A stretch of 64,000 bases of DNA from Henckelia pumila. Lineage: Eukaryota > Streptophyta > Magnoliopsida > Lamiales > Gesneriaceae. Shown in pieces: positions 22,339-35,786 of this stretch. The stretch covers positions 83,103,442 to 83,167,441 of the forward strand of contig NC_133122.1 in NCBI RefSeq assembly GCF_033568475.1, given 5' to 3'. A program made the translations under genes and the position numbers. Within the stretch, counting starts at the first letter, position 1. Each line of letters begins with the position of its first letter. The notes under the pieces are model-generated. The model searched no databases. It was not told the origin of the DNA and saw only the letters and a list, made by a program, of their open reading frames with translations.

Positions 22339-24229
22339 TGTTGGAAAACGTGTTCAGATCAATCAAGAATTGATACCCGGTGCAGCGGAAGTTTAAAAAT
22401 TTTATTTTATTATATGGAACGATTCCATATCAAGGGTATCAAAACTTTTACGATTAAATATGTGTAAGTAAAACAAATAATCACAATTAAATATTTTACC
22501 TTAAAATCTCGAAGCGAGATTATGGACACCAACAGAACTTAATCTGCTCTTCTTGTAAATCCCGGGAACCAATGGCGTCACGATCAATCACCGGAATTAG
22601 GTCCACAAACAAAAAACAGAAACCCTCTGATTGACTGCACTAGAAATCAATCAGAAGTTTTACGTAGAGAATAAACAGATTTGATCTGTTAATTCGAATT
22701 GTAATTTTTCACAAAAATCACAGTCCAAATTTTCTCAAAAGGGACAGAGGAATTTTCGAAAAACCTCTTGAATAATATAGACTGATTTTCGAAAATTGCT
22801 AGACTGAAAAACTTGTGTAATTTTTGAACACAGTACATATATTTATAGATAATTTCTAGATTAGATTAAGTTATAATTGCATTAGGACTCTAACTCCTTA
22901 GGGCCCACAATCCATAACTTAAGCCCAACAAGCCAAGCCCGTTGTTCTAGAAATTAATATAAAATTCATCGTGACTCCGATTGATAAACTGATTTTACCA
23001 ATGTGCACAGATATCATTTCTGCATCTTTTAAAGTCAAGATAATTTTTATGAATCCGAATTCAGTGATTTCCAAAAATGCCCATCCCTATGTCATTTTAG
23101 GAAATCTCACTCCGTTTATTTAAGAAGTCCAACTTCTCTTTCATTAAATTTAACTCTTTAAATTTAACTATCTCTACGGGGTTTTAAGAATCCATTACTT
23201 GTGTAACCCTCAATGGTTCAGGAATACAGCTAGCCGTGGGCTCACAACTCCTTGTGACTCGGAACAACAATTTCCGACTTACCCATCGAATCATGGTAAG
23301 AGCGCCTAGCAACATCGCCCCATGATTCCCAAGGTATTACTGATAGTGCCTGCAAGAACCAGTAGATTTTGGTTAGCGTACAGTACAGTCCCTTCATCCA
23401 TATATCCCGATTGAATCAACAACCATTGGTATATCGAGAGTCGTTCGAGATTCGATAACTATGCATTACATCTTGGAGATCAAATAGTGATATCGTATGT
23501 GTTACTAGGAAAACCCATTAACCTAAAACACATCATGTACTCTGGCCAGAGATTCATCACACTAATATCTCCTCAGATCGCATAGGATATCCACACTCGC
23601 AAGTATGTGGTGAATCCTTGACAACAAAGCATCGACTCCTATATGTGTCGTAACTGTACCCAATCCCGACACCTGATGACGCCAATAGAGTCGGTAAACG
23701 AGTCAAAGTACAATACTAGCATATAGAGTCTCAATGATGTTTCAAGTAATAAGGACTAATGGTGTACAACCAAAACCGCGGACTTTTCCCACTCGATAAG
23801 TGATAACCACTTGAAAAGTAGGGTAGTTCGATCATTCATCATATGAATATCCATTTGCATGCTTTGAACATCTCTATGTTCCAACCAATGAAACGTGGTA
23901 CTCTGCATCGCAAATTCTAGTCTCAATCTCAAGCGATCCTTATCCTTATTTGCGGACGGCTCAATTGACTAGGAACAGTTTAGAATATACAGTGACTATA
24001 AGATGTGTTTCATGATAACCATCCCCATGTGCTACCACATCTTACATACACTATAATATATTCAAGGTCTTTATCAAAACAACAATAGTATATCATAATA
24101 TAACATTATGAAGAAAGATAAAGTCAATGTCATTATATAAGTGTAAATTATATTAAACAAAAGATTGTTTTACATAGAGTCATAAAAGCCCTTAGCCACA
24201 AGTTGGCTAACCGGGCACCCACTCTTTCA
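22339..24229 (-). mobile_element. D LTR, copy 1
   Basis: 1891 bp, TG...CA. A short deletion relative to the other copies lies near 23818, and a different base in the conserved tatcccgat(c/t)gaatc block breaks the + strand open frame seen in the other copies. Confidence 0.9.
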
Positions 24230-24401
24230 ATCTCCCACTTGCCCTAAAGCCAACTAGTCATACTACGTAATCCCATTGCAATGGTTGTCACAAATACACA
24301 TATCTCATCACCCTAAATGTCAAGTTTTTTATGTTATGTTCATGATGCAGCACTATTTCTTTTTGTTGCAAGTCTTCACGCGATTTTCACTATGCATATT
24401 C

Positions 24402-26300
24402 TGTTGGAAAACGTGTTCAGATCAATCAAGAATTGATACCCGGTGCAGCGGAAGTTTAAAAATTTTATTTTATTATATGGAACGATTCCATATCAAGGGT
24501 ATCAAAACTTTTACGATTAAATATGTGTAAGTAAAACAAATAATCACAATTAAATATTTTACCTTAAAATCTCGAAGCAAGAGATTATGGACACCAACAG
24601 AACTTAATCTGCTCTTTTTGTAAATCCCGGGAACCGATGGCGTCACGATCAATCACCGGAATTAGGTCCACGAACAAAAAACAGAAACCCTCTGATTGAC
24701 TGCACTAAAAATCAATCAGAAGTTTTACGTAGAGAATAAACAGATTTGATCTGTTAATTCGAATTGTAATTTTTCACAAAAATCACAGTCCGAATTTTCT
24801 CAAAAGGGACAGAGGAATTTTCGAAAAACCTCTTGAATAATATAGACTGATTTTCGAAAATTGCTAGACTAAAAAACTTGTGTAATTTTCGAACACAGTA
24901 CATATATTTATAGATAATTTCTAGATTAGATTAAGTTATAATTGCCTTAGGACTCTAACTCCTTAGGGCCCACAATCCATAACTTAAGCCCAACAAGCCA
25001 AGCCCGTTGTTCTAGAAATTAATATAAAATTCATCGTGACTCCGATTGATAAACTGATTTTACCAATGTGCACAGAAATCATTTTTGCATCTTTTAAAGT
25101 CAAGATAATTTTTATGAATCCGAATTCAGTGATTTCCAAAAATGTCCATCCCTATGTCATTTTAGGAAATCTCACTCCCTTTAGTTAAGAAGTCCAACTT
25201 CTCTTTCATTAAATTTAAATCTTTAAATTTAACTATCTCTACGGGGTTTTAGTAATCCATTACTTGTGTAACCCTCAATGGTTCAGGAATACAGCTAGCC
25301 GTGGGCTCACAACTCCTTGTGACTCGGAACAACAATTTCCGACTTACCCATCGAATCATGGTAAGAGCGCCTAGCAACATCGCCCCATGATTCCCTAGGT
25401 ATTACTGATAGTGCCTGCAAGAACCAGTAGATTTTGGTTAGCGTACAGTACAGTCCCTTCATCCATATATCCCGATCGAATCAACAACCATTGGTATATC
25501 GAGAGTCGTTCGAGATTCGATAACTATGCATTACATCTTGGAGATCAAATAGTGATATCGTATGTGTTACTAGGAAAACCCATTAACCTAAAACACATCA
25601 TGTACTCTGGCCAGAGATTCATCACACTAATATCTCCTCATATCGCATAGGATATCCACACTCGCAAGTATGTGGTGAATCCTTGACAACAAAGCATCGA
25701 CTCCTATATGTGTCGTAACTGTACCCAATCCCGACACCTGATGACCCCAATAGAGTCGGTAAACGAGTCAAAGTATAGTACTAGCATATAGAGTCTCAAT
25801 GATGTTTCAAGTAATAAGGACTAATGATGTACAACCAAAACCGCGGTCTTTTCCCACTCGATAAGTGATAACCACTTGGAAAGTCCGAATAGGGTAGTTC
25901 GATCATTCATCATATGAATATCCATTTGCATGCTTTGAACATCTCTATGTTCCAACCAATGAAACGTGGTACTCTGAATCGCAAATGCTAGTCTCAATCT
26001 CGAGCGATCCTTATCCTTATTTGCGGACGGCTCAATTGACTAGGAACAGTTTAGAATATACAGTGACTATAAGATGTGTTTCATGATAGCCATCCTCATG
26101 TGCTACCACATCTTACATACACTATAGTATATTCAAGGTCTTTATCAAAACAACAATAGTATATCATAATATAACATTATGAAGAAAGATAAAGTCAATG
26201 CCATTATAAAAGTGTAAATTATATTAAACAAAAGATTGTTTTACATAGAGTCATAAAAGCCCTTAGCCACAAGTTGGCTAACCGGGCACCCACTCTTTCA
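24402..26300 (-). mobile_element. D LTR, copy 2
   Basis: 1899 bp. Preceded by a copy of the A LTR fragment (24280-24401) and followed by 50 bp of D internal sequence. Confidence 0.9.
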
Positions 26301-26472
26301 ATCTCCCACTTGCCCTAAAGCCAACTAGTCATACTACGTAATCCCATTGCAATGGTTGTCACAAATACGCATATCTCATCACCCTAAATGTCAAGTTTTT
26401 TATGTTATGTTCATGATGCAGCACTATTTCTTTTTGTTGCAAGTCTTCACGCGATTTTCACTATGCATATTC

Positions 26473-28369
26473 TGTTGGAAAACGTGTTCAGATCAATCAA
26501 GAATTGATACCCGGTGCAGCGGAAGTTTAAAAATTTTATTTTATTATATGGAACGATTCCATATCAAGGGTATCAAAACTTTTACGATTAAATATGTGTA
26601 AGTAAAACAAATAATCACAATTAAATATTTTACCTTAAAATCTCGAAGCGAGATTATGGACACCAACAAAACTTAATCTGCTCTTCTTGTAAATCCCGGG
26701 AACCGATGGCGTCACGATCAATCACCGGAATTAGGTCCACGAACAAAAAACAGAAACCCTCTGATTGACTGCACTAGAAATCAATCAGAAGTTTTACGTA
26801 GAGAATAAGCAGATTTGATCTGTTAATTCGAATTGTAATTTTTCACAAAAATCACAGTCCGAATTTTCTCAAAAGGGACAGAGGAATTTTCGAAAAACCT
26901 CTTGAATAATATAGACTGATTTTCGAAAATTGCTAGACTGAAAAACTTGTGTAATTTTTGAACACAGTACATATATTTATAGATAATTTCTAGATTAGAT
27001 TAAGTTATAATTGCATTAGGACTCTAACTCCTTAGGGCCCACAATCCATAACTTAAGCCCAACAAGCCAAGCCCGTTGTTCTAGAAATTAATATAAAATT
27101 CATCATGACTCCGATTGATAAACTGATTTTACCAATGTGCACAGATATCATTTCTGCATCTTTTAAAGTCAAGATAATTTTTATAAATCCGAATTCAGTG
27201 ATTTCCAAAAATGCCCATCCCTATGTCATTTTAGGAAATCTCACTCCCTTTAGTTAAGAAGTCCAACTTCTCTTTCATTAAATTTAACTCTTTAAATTTA
27301 ACTATCTCTACGGGGTTTTAGTAATCCATTACTTGTGTAACCCTCAATGGTTCAGGAATACAGCTAGCCGTGGGCTCACAACTCCTTGTGACTCGGAACA
27401 ATAATTTCCGACTTACCCATCTAATCATGGTAAGAGCGCCTAGCAACATCGCCCCATGATTCCCTAGGTATTACTGATAGTGCCTGCAAGAACCAGTAGA
27501 TTTTGGTTAGCGTACAGTACAGTCCCTTCATCCATATATCCCGATCGAATCAACAACCATTGGTATATAGAGAGTCGTTCGAGATTCGATAACTATGCAT
27601 TACATCTTGGAGATCAAATAGTGATATCGTATGTGTTACTAGGAAAACCCATTAACCTAAAACACATCATGTACTCTGGCCAGAGATTCATCACACTAAT
27701 ATCTCCTCAGATCGCATAGGATATCCACACTCGCAAGTATGTGGTGAATCCTTGACAACAAAGCATCGACTCCTATATGTGTCGTAACTGTACCCAATCC
27801 CGACACCTGATGACCCCAATAGAGTCGGTAAACGAGTCAAAGTACAGTACTAGCATATAGAGTCTCAATGATGTTTCAAGTAATAAGGACTAATGGTGTA
27901 CAACCAAAACCGCGGACTTTTCCCACTCGATAAGTGATAACCACTTGGAAAGTCCGAATAGGGTAGTTCGATCATTCATCATATGAATATCCATTTGCAT
28001 GCTTTGAACATCTCTATGTTCCAACCAATGAAACGTGGTACTTTGCATCGCAAATGCTAGTCTCAATCTCGAGCGATCCTTATCCTTATTTGCGGACGGC
28101 TCAATTGATTAGGAACAGTTTAGAATATACAGTGACTATAAGATGTGTTTCATGATAGCCATTCTCATGTGCTACCACATCTTACATACACTATAGTATA
28201 TTCAAGGTCTTTATCAAAACAACAATAGTATATCATAATATAACATTATGAAGAAAGATAAAGTCAATGCCATTATAAAAGTATAAATTATATTAAACAA
28301 AAGATTGTTTTACATAGAGTCATAAAAGCCCTTAGCCACAAGTTGGCTAACCGGGCACCCACTCTTTCA
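26473..28369 (-). mobile_element. D LTR, copy 3 (3' LTR joined to the coding region)
   Basis: 1897 bp. This copy adjoins the polypurine tract and pol, so it is the 3' LTR in functional order. Confidence 0.9.
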
Positions 28370-28383
28370 ATCTCCCACTTGCC

Positions 28384-29900
28384 CTAAAGCCAACTAGTCA
28401 TACTACGTAATCCCATTGCTTCGCGATGTTTGTCAAACAATGGTCCTGGCAAGGTCTTAGTAAGCGGATCAGCGATATTGTCTGTAGAGGCCACTCTCTC
28501 GATACTGATGTCTCCTCTTTCCACGATCTCCCGGATGATGTAGTATTTCCTTAGTATGTGTTTGGACTTCTGATGAGACCTTGGTTCCTTTGCCTGAGCA
28601 ACGGCACCCGTGTTGTCACAGTACACCGGGACTGAACCAACAGCTTCAGGAATTACACCCAACTCTTGGATGAATTTCCTTATCCAAACCGCCTCTTTAG
28701 CAGCAGCTGATGCTGCAATGTATTCTGCCTCAGTGGTGGAATCCGCTGTGGTGTCCTGCTTGGAACTCTTCCAAGAGACAGCACCGCCATTGAGCACAAA
28801 TACAAATCCAAAGGTTGATTTCGAGTCATCCACATCACATTGGAAGCTAGAGTCGGTATAGCCTTCCAACTTCAATTCTCTCCCTCCATAAACCATGAAT
28901 AAATTCTTAGTCCTTCGCAAGTACTTAGGAATATCCTTCACGGCTTTCCAATGCATTTGACCGGGATTGGCTTGGTATCTGCTCGTGACGCTCAGAGCAT
29001 AGGCCACATCCGGTCTGGTAGATATCATCCCATACATGATACTACCTATGGCTGACGCATATGGCACGTGTGTCATCTTCTCTATCTCTTTGTCAGTCTT
29101 GGGACACATAGACTTGGATAAAGAAACTCCATGACACATAGGTAGATGTCCTCTCTTGGACCCATCCATTGAAAACCTTTTCAATATGGTGTCGATGTAG
29201 GTTGATTGAGTGAGTCCTATCATTCTTTTAGATCTATCTCTATAGATCTGAATTCCTAGAATATAGGATGCCTCACCTAAATCCTTCATCGAGAATCTAC
29301 CTGATAACCATATCTTTGTTGACTGCAACATCCCTACATCATTTCCCATGAGTAGGATGTCATCAACATAAAGTACTAAGAATGTTACCGCATTCTTAAC
29401 TACTTTCTTGTACACGCATGGTTCCTTCGGGTTCTTGATAAAACCAAAATCCTTTATCGTTTCATCAAATTTCTGGTTCCAACTTCTTGATGCTTGTTTG
29501 AGACCATAGATTGATCTCTGAAGCTTGCATACCTTATGCTCGCTTCCCATGGATGTGTATCCCTCAGGCTGCATCATATAGATCTCTTCTTAATGTTTCC
29601 ATTAAGAAATGCAGTCTTTACATCCATTTGTCATATCTCATAGTCATACCATGCTGCTATGGCAATAAGGATTCTTATGGACTTGAACATTGTGACTGGT
29701 GAAAAGGTTTCATCATAGTCAACTCCTTGTCTTTGAGTATAACCTTTTGCCACCAATCGTGCCTTGTAGGTCAATATCTTTCCATCAAGCCCAAGCTTTC
29801 TCTTATAGATCCATTTGCACCCAATTGGAACAATTCCATCGGGAGGATCTACTAAAGACCAAACTTGGTTAGAATGCATCGAGTCTATTTTCGATTGCAT
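28384..29900 (-). pseudogene. Element D RT and RNase H
   Basis: On the - strand, RT begins near 29900 ([43 protein letters not shown]). A stop follows at about 29628, then a one-base frameshift near 29590. The 397-codon open stretch at 29577-28384 has LRSIYGLKQASRSWN, catalytic LVLYVDDILLMGN at about residues 70-82, and KDLGEASYILGIQI. RNase H follows: YTDSSFQCD at about residue 242, SWKSSKQ, TAEAEYIAA at about 287, and VYCDNTGA at about 322. It ends MTSWL near the polypurine tract. The longest stretch looks well preserved, but translation could not reach it. Confidence 0.9.
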
Positions 29901-29909
29901 AGCTTTAAG

Positions 29910-31568
29910 TCATAAATTTGAATCAGCATCAGAAATTGCTTCCTTGAAGTTTCTTGGATCACATCCAATGTCGGGTTCACTTTGATCCCCTTCAAGAAGA
30001 AGACCATATCTAATAGGAGGCCTAGAAGTCCTCTCGGATCTCCTAGTAATAGGCGTGTCTTGTGATGATTCTTGAGGTGTAGGATCGCTATTTTGTATCT
30101 CGGGTTCTTCTCGAATTTCTTCGAGTTCCATCATCTTGCCTTTCTTATCCAATAAGAACTCCTTCTCCAAGAAGGTGGCATTCCTTGAAAAAAACACTTT
30201 TGTTTCAGTAGGATGATAGAAATAATATCCGATTGAATTCTTCGGATACCCTACAAAATAACATAAGGTGGATCGACTATCCAACTTATCTCCTACTGTC
30301 TACTTCACGTAAGCAGGACATCCCCAAATCCTCAAGTACGAATACTTAGGAGCTTTGCCATTCCATAACTCGTATGGTGTTTTATTTACTGCTTTAGTGT
30401 GGACGTTGTTTAACAACAATACCGCCGTTTCAAGCGTGTAGCCCCAAAACGAAGGTGGGAGCTCAGTGAAGCTCATCATGGATCAAACCATGTCCAACAA
30501 AGTTCGATTGCGACGCTCCGAAACACCATTCAGCTGAGGTGTCATAGGAGGAGTCCACTGAGAGAGAATCTCATTCTCTTTTAGATAGTCCAAAAACTCG
30601 GTACTTAAGTATTCTCCACCTCGATCCGATCGAAGTGCCTTAATACTTTTACGTAGTTTGTTTTCTACTTCAGCCTTGAATTCTTTGAACCTTTCAAATG
30701 CTTCAGACTTATATTTCATTAAATATAAATACCCATACCTAGAATGATCATCAGTAAAGGTAATGAAGTAGATGTTGCCACATTTAGTACCAATCCTAAA
30801 TGGACCGCAAACATCTGTATGGATCAAATCCAACAGATTTTGACTATGCTCAGGTTTCCCTTTGAAAGGAGATTTAGTCATTTTTCCCTTTAGGCAGGAC
30901 TCACAAGTAGGTAGAGAGTTAATATCAGACATATCAAACATGCCCTCTCCCACTAGCTTGTTCATCCTCCTTGAGGAAATATGACCTAGCCTAGCATGCC
31001 AAAGGTTTGCCGGGTTTTGACTATCGTTTTTCCTTTTAATTGTTGTTACCGGTTTATCAACATAATTAATTGGAACGTCTTTTAATTTTAAGCTATATAG
31101 ATCGTTTTCAAGTTGTCCATTTCCAATCAAACATTCATTCTTGTAAATATTGCAAATTCCATTCACAAAATTGCAAGAAAAACCATATCTTTCAAGCATA
31201 GAAATAGATATAATGTTTTTGACCAAATCCGGAACATATAAAATATCTCTCAAAAATAACTTAAAATTGTTCTGCAAAACTAAATAAATGTCTCCTATAG
31301 CTTTGGCTTCGACTCTAGAACCATTCCCGAGCCTTAGCTGGGTCTCACCCATCCTTAGCTTACGACTTCTTGTCATCACCTACAAATCATTGCAAATGTG
31401 AGATCCACATCCGGTATCCAATACCCAAGAAGAATTATTAAGCGAAACATTTATTTCAATGTAAAACATACCCTTTGCAGTTCGCAACTGTTCGAGGTAT
31501 TCCTTGCAGTTACGTTTCCAATGACCGAGTTTCTTGCAGTAGTGGCAAATGTTATCATCTTTATTCAC
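29910..31568 (-). pseudogene. Element D zinc knuckle, protease and integrase
   Basis: On the - strand this opens with the CCHC knuckle CHYCKKLGHWKRNC and the protease motif WVLDTGCGSHIC, then a stop near 31380. The GAG-pre-integrase block is NLWHARLGHISSRRMNKL, with the zinc-binding end CESCLKGKMTKSPF. The integrase core follows: DLIHTDVCGPF with the first Asp, FTDDHSRYGY, the second Asp region, and LRSDRGGEYLS with the Glu region after it. A stop lies near 30480. Another lies near 30300, before the LDSRSTLCYFVGYP block. The linker is acidic and ends near 29910. Confidence 0.9.
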
Positions 31569-32296
31569 ATTTGAAACCTTGGCCTTTCCTTCTTATTTGG
31601 TACAATCTTCTTGGGCGGGGCAGAACGTTTCTTACCCTTTCCACTTGGCCCCTTCTTGGAGTAAGAAGAGGAGCCAACCAAGAGTACCAGTTTATCCTTC
31701 TTTAATGTGGCCTCATAAGACACAAGCATATTGACCATCTCTTCAAGGGTGGCCTCTATCTTGTTCATATTGAAGTTCAGCACAAATCCGTCAAACGACG
31801 AAGGAAGTGAAAGAAGTAATAAGTCCGCGTTTAGCTCATGCTCCAATGTCAAATCGAGTGTTATCAACTTTTCAATGAGCCCAATCATGTGTACCCCATG
31901 CTCACGGACCAAAGTCCCATCTCGCATGCGGCATGTCATGAGCTCTTTGACGGTGGCATACCTGTTCGACCTTGACTGAGCTCCAAAAAGTTCCTTGAGG
32001 TGCACGTGTATGTCAGCAGCATTCACGGAATCCTCAAATCACCTCTGGAGTTCATCAGACATTGAAGCTTGCATATAGCATTTAGCCTTGATATCATGGT
32101 CCCACCATTGATCAAGTTTTGCCAATTCTTTCGGACTTATATTAGCCGGTGCTTCCTTTGGAGGATTCTTTTCTAACACGTAGAAAATTTTCTCCGAGTT
32201 TAGAACAATTTTTAATTTACGGAACCATTCCGTATAGTTTGCGCCAGTCAATTTGTTTTGTTCGAGAATTGAGTATAGTAGATTTCGCGAATTCAT
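31565..32296 (-). pseudogene. Element D gag
   Basis: On the - strand it starts MNSRNLLYSILEQNKLTG at 32296, a typical copia gag opening with LTGANYTEWFRKLKIVL. It continues with WWDHDIKAKCYMQASMSDEL and a stop at 32036-32038. A UBN2-like capsid block (VHLKELFG, MRDGTLVREHG, LLSLPSSFDGFV) and a basic tail follow. The reading frame shifts by one base at about 31567, before the zinc knuckle. About 243 codons remain against roughly 250-300 in intact relatives. Confidence 0.85.
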
Positions 32297-33877
32297 CGTA
32301 ATGAAATACTGAAAAGGAAACAGACAATAATCAGTGATTTGTTTAATTAATTTACTAAGACATAAAATATGGCGAATTTTAATTTTATGAATTACACTCC
32401 CACTATTTTAACGATTTCACTACCCTCTAGTGAAAACGGGAAACCCTTTCCTTAGTGGGAACATGGAGTCCAATTGACAAATCATAGTCCCGAATAATAT
32501 CAGCCAACCATAATTTTCAAAAGGTAGAGCCCATTTGCTTCCAAAGCAACCCCCATGTTTTCACCTCATGTCCAATAAGGGCCCAATAATATGACGCCGT
32601 TTATTGTGACATGTCAAGATGACCCATCAATATTAAGTTGTGATGGACGGTCGCCATGTGGATCCCCAATAATATGAGCCAATCCCATGGGAGTTCCACC
32701 CAACTTACAACATGTGCCGATCCAATGTACAGCTTTCCGACGAACGGGCCCCCCCAATAATATGAGCCGGACCGTATCCGCGGGTAGCATCTCATACATT
32801 GATCGTTGATGGAAGGTAGGAATATTTAAACAATATTTAAATTCCCTTTGTTTATCTTGATATCAATTTTAAATCATATTTAAAATGAGGGATTTTATTT
32901 TGAAAATTTGTCTCATCATGCAATTTATGTATGCTTGCGGGATTCATACAATTTAGTCTAAACATGCATACATCAATAATATCATATATTATTTAAGGAT
33001 GATCGATCTCATTAACTAATCGACCCGTGGTTGCCAATCACGAGTCTAAGTCCAATCCTAGGTGATATGCAAGTATGCAATGCAATCCTATTACATTGAG
33101 CTTCCAATTTACATTTCTTCGGTCTTCATTGTCTGCTGGGCCCACCATTTCTTCAAATCTTTGTCTCCCACTAAGTCTAATAAATTTACAATAAATTTCG
33201 ATGACAAATATGGGATACATTTTTAGGGGTGGGAACGGGCCATAAACCAGGCCCACTTTTATTACATATGACAATCATATTGGGCTATAAACCAAGCCCA
33301 TTAATAAAATCCAACAACAATAAGACAAATGTAAATTATCTAACATACACCTAAAACATTGGTCATGGCAATCGATCATCCTTTATCCAATAATTAATTC
33401 AATAATTAAATAATTGGATAAACATGCAAAGGCATCATAATTTAAAAGATAAAATCATATTTTATCTTATCCATCCATAAGATCATATCTTATCATCAAT
33501 TGTACCAAAATAATTAATTTTATAAAATTTAATTTAACGGATAAAATTTATAAATTTTCCAAAAATTCAAATTTATCCAAAAATCAATTTTTAAAATTTT
33601 CGGACTCGAACAATTCGATCCGATGCCTCGTGAACCAATCAAAAACAATTTTCGATCGGATCAAAAACTAAAATTTCAAAAAAAAATTAGAATTTTAATT
33701 AAAAATTAAAAATAATTTTTCCGGGCTGCCCGAGACAATCCCGGGCAGGGCAGCGACGCTCGCTGCCCGATTTGCCCATTAAAATTCAATTTTAAAATTT
33801 TCGTTTTGTTTCAAAAACCGAGGCTTAAAAATTTTGTACAATCGATTAATTTAATCGTTTGATCTGAGCAACCTGTA
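32297..33877 (-). other. Element D leader, non-coding, with cccaataatatgagcc repeat
   Basis: No open frame of interest. The motif cccaataatatgagcc (or close variants) recurs at 32489, 32582, 32665 and 32753, a spacing of 83-93 bp. The part nearest the primer-binding site (33400-33850) is AT-rich, with a short ccgggctgcccgagacaat block. Confidence 0.75.
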
Positions 33878-33887
33878 TCTGATACCA
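33878..33887 (-). other. Element D primer-binding site, tRNA-iMet type
   Basis: On the - strand TGGTATCAGA lies one base from the LTR end at 33889. It is complementary to the 3' end of plant initiator tRNA-Met, the usual copia primer. Confidence 0.9.
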
Positions 33888-33888
33888 C

Positions 33889-35786
33889 TGTTGGAAAACG
33901 TGTTCAGATCAATCAAGAATTGATACCCGGTGCAGCGGAAGTTTAAAAATTTTATTTTATTATATGGAACGATTCCATATCAAGGGTATCAAAACTTTTA
34001 CGATTAAATATGTGTAAGTAAAAAAAATAATCACAATTAAATATTTTACCTTAAAATCTCAAAGCGAGATTATGGACACCAACAGAACTTAATCTACTTT
34101 TCTTGTAAATCCCGGGAACCGGTGGCGTCACGATCAATCACCGGAATTAGGTCCACGAACGAAAAACAGAAACCCTCTGATTGACTGCACTAGAAATTAA
34201 TCAGAAGTTTTACGTAGAGAATAAACAGATTTGATCTGTTAATTTGAATTGTAATTTTTCACAAAAATCACAGTCCGAATTTTCTCAAAAGGGACAGAGG
34301 AATTTTCGAAAAACCTCTTGACTAATATAGACTGATTTTCAAAAATTGCTAGACTGAAAATCTTGTGTAATTTTTGAACACAGTACATATATTTATAGAT
34401 AATTTCTAGATTAGATTAAGTTATAATTGCATTAGAACTCTAACTCCTTAGGGCCCATAATCCATAACTTAAGCTCAACAAGTCAAGCCCGTTGTTCTAG
34501 AAATTAATATAAAATTCATCGTGACTCCGATTGATAAACTGATTTTACCAATGTGCACAGAAATTATTTCTTCATTTTTTAAAGTCAAGATAATTTTTAT
34601 GAATCCGAATTCAGTGATTTCCAAAAATGCCCATCCCTATGTCATTTTAGGAAATCCCACTCCCTTTAGTTAAGAAGTCCAACTTCTCTTTCATTAAATT
34701 TAACTCTTTAAATTTAACTATCTCTACGGGATTTTAGTAATCCATTACTTGTGTAACCTTTAATGGTTCAGGAATACAACTAGCCGTGGGTTCACAACTC
34801 CTTGTGACTCGGAACAAAAATTTCCGACTTACCCATCGAATCATGGTAAGAGCGCCTAGCAACATCGCCGCATGATTCCCTAGGTATTACTGATAGTGCC
34901 TGCAAGAACCAGTAGATTTTGGTTAGCGTACAGTACAGTCCCTTCATCCATATATCCCGATCGAATCAACAACCATTGGTATATCGAGAGTCGTTCGAGA
35001 TTCGATAACTATGCATTACATCTTGGAGATCAAATAGTGACATCGTATGTGTTACTAGGAAAACCCATTAACCTAAAACACATCATGTACTCTGGCCAGA
35101 GATTCGTCACACTAATATCTCCTCAGATCGCATAGGATATCCACAATCGCAAGTATGTGGTGAATCCTTGACAACAAAGCATCGACTCCTATATGTGTCG
35201 TAACTGTACCCAATCCCGACACCTGATGACCCCAATAGAGTCGGTAAACGAGTCAAAGTACAGTACTAGCATATAGAGTCTCAATGATGTTTCAAGTAAT
35301 AAGGACTAATGGTGTACAACCAAAACCGCGGACTTTTCCCACTCGATAAGTGATAACCACTTGGAAAGTCCGAATAGGGTAGTTCGATCATTCGTCATAT
35401 GAATATCCATTTGCATGCTTTGAACATCTCTATGTTCCATACCAATGAAACGTGGTACTCTGCATCGCAAATGCTAGTCTCAATCTTGATTGATCCTTAT
35501 CCTTATTTGCGGATGGCTCAATTGACTAGGAACAATTTAGAATATACAGTGACTATAAGATGTGTTTCATGATAGCCATCCCCATGTGCTACCACATCTT
35601 ACATACACTATAGTATATTCAAGGTCTTTATCAAAACAACAATAGTATATCATAATATAACATTATGAAGAAAGATAAAGTCAATGCCATTATAAAAGTG
35701 TAAATTATATTAAACAAAAGATTGTTTTACATAGAGTCATAAAAGCCCTTAGCCACAAGTTGGCTAACCGGGCACCCACTCTTTCA
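33889..35786 (-). mobile_element. D LTR, copy 4 (5' LTR)
   Basis: 1898 bp, TG...CA, between the primer-binding site and the right target duplication TATTC. Confidence 0.92.

Larger units (their letters stand above)
22216..28419. repeat. Tandem triplication of a 2.06-2.07 kb segment across the A/D junction
   Basis: Three head-to-tail units start at 22216, 24279 and 26350. Each has about 121 bp of A LTR ending in TATTC, a whole D LTR, and the same 50 bp of D internal sequence ending cccattgc. At the ends of units 1 and 2 this runs straight into aatggttgtcac of the next unit; after unit 3 it continues into D pol. Units differ by scattered substitutions and small indels: unit 1 lacks several bases near 23818 and unit 2 has two extra near 24577. 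Confidence 0.9.
22339..35786 (-). mobile_element. Copia element D, minus strand, with four LTR copies
   Basis: Both outer edges are LTR ends (TGTTGGAAAACG and CACTCTTTCA), flanked by TATTC (22334-22338 and 35787-35791). Read on the - strand: 5' LTR 33889-35786, primer-binding site 33878-33887, leader, gag, protease, integrase, RT, RNase H, polypurine tract 28370-28380 (complement of atctcccactt), and 3' LTR 26473-28369. Two further LTRs (22339-24229, 24402-26300) belong to the tandem triplication. The coding region is interrupted by several stops and frameshifts. Confidence 0.92.

Noticed and set aside
24276-24530. Open frame of 81-84 codons, repeated at 22222, 24276 and 26347
   Set aside because: It spans the joint of the A LTR fragment and the D LTR, so its repetition comes from the triplication. 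It has no start context or similarity.
25411-25650. 79-codon + strand frame repeated at 27480 and 34896
   Set aside because: It lies antisense in the D LTR. Copy 1 has a stop in it, and there is no family resemblance. Conservation follows from LTR duplication.
22216-28419. CRISPR-like direct repeats
   Set aside because: Units are 2 kb long and contain LTRs. There is no short repeat-spacer pattern in the window.
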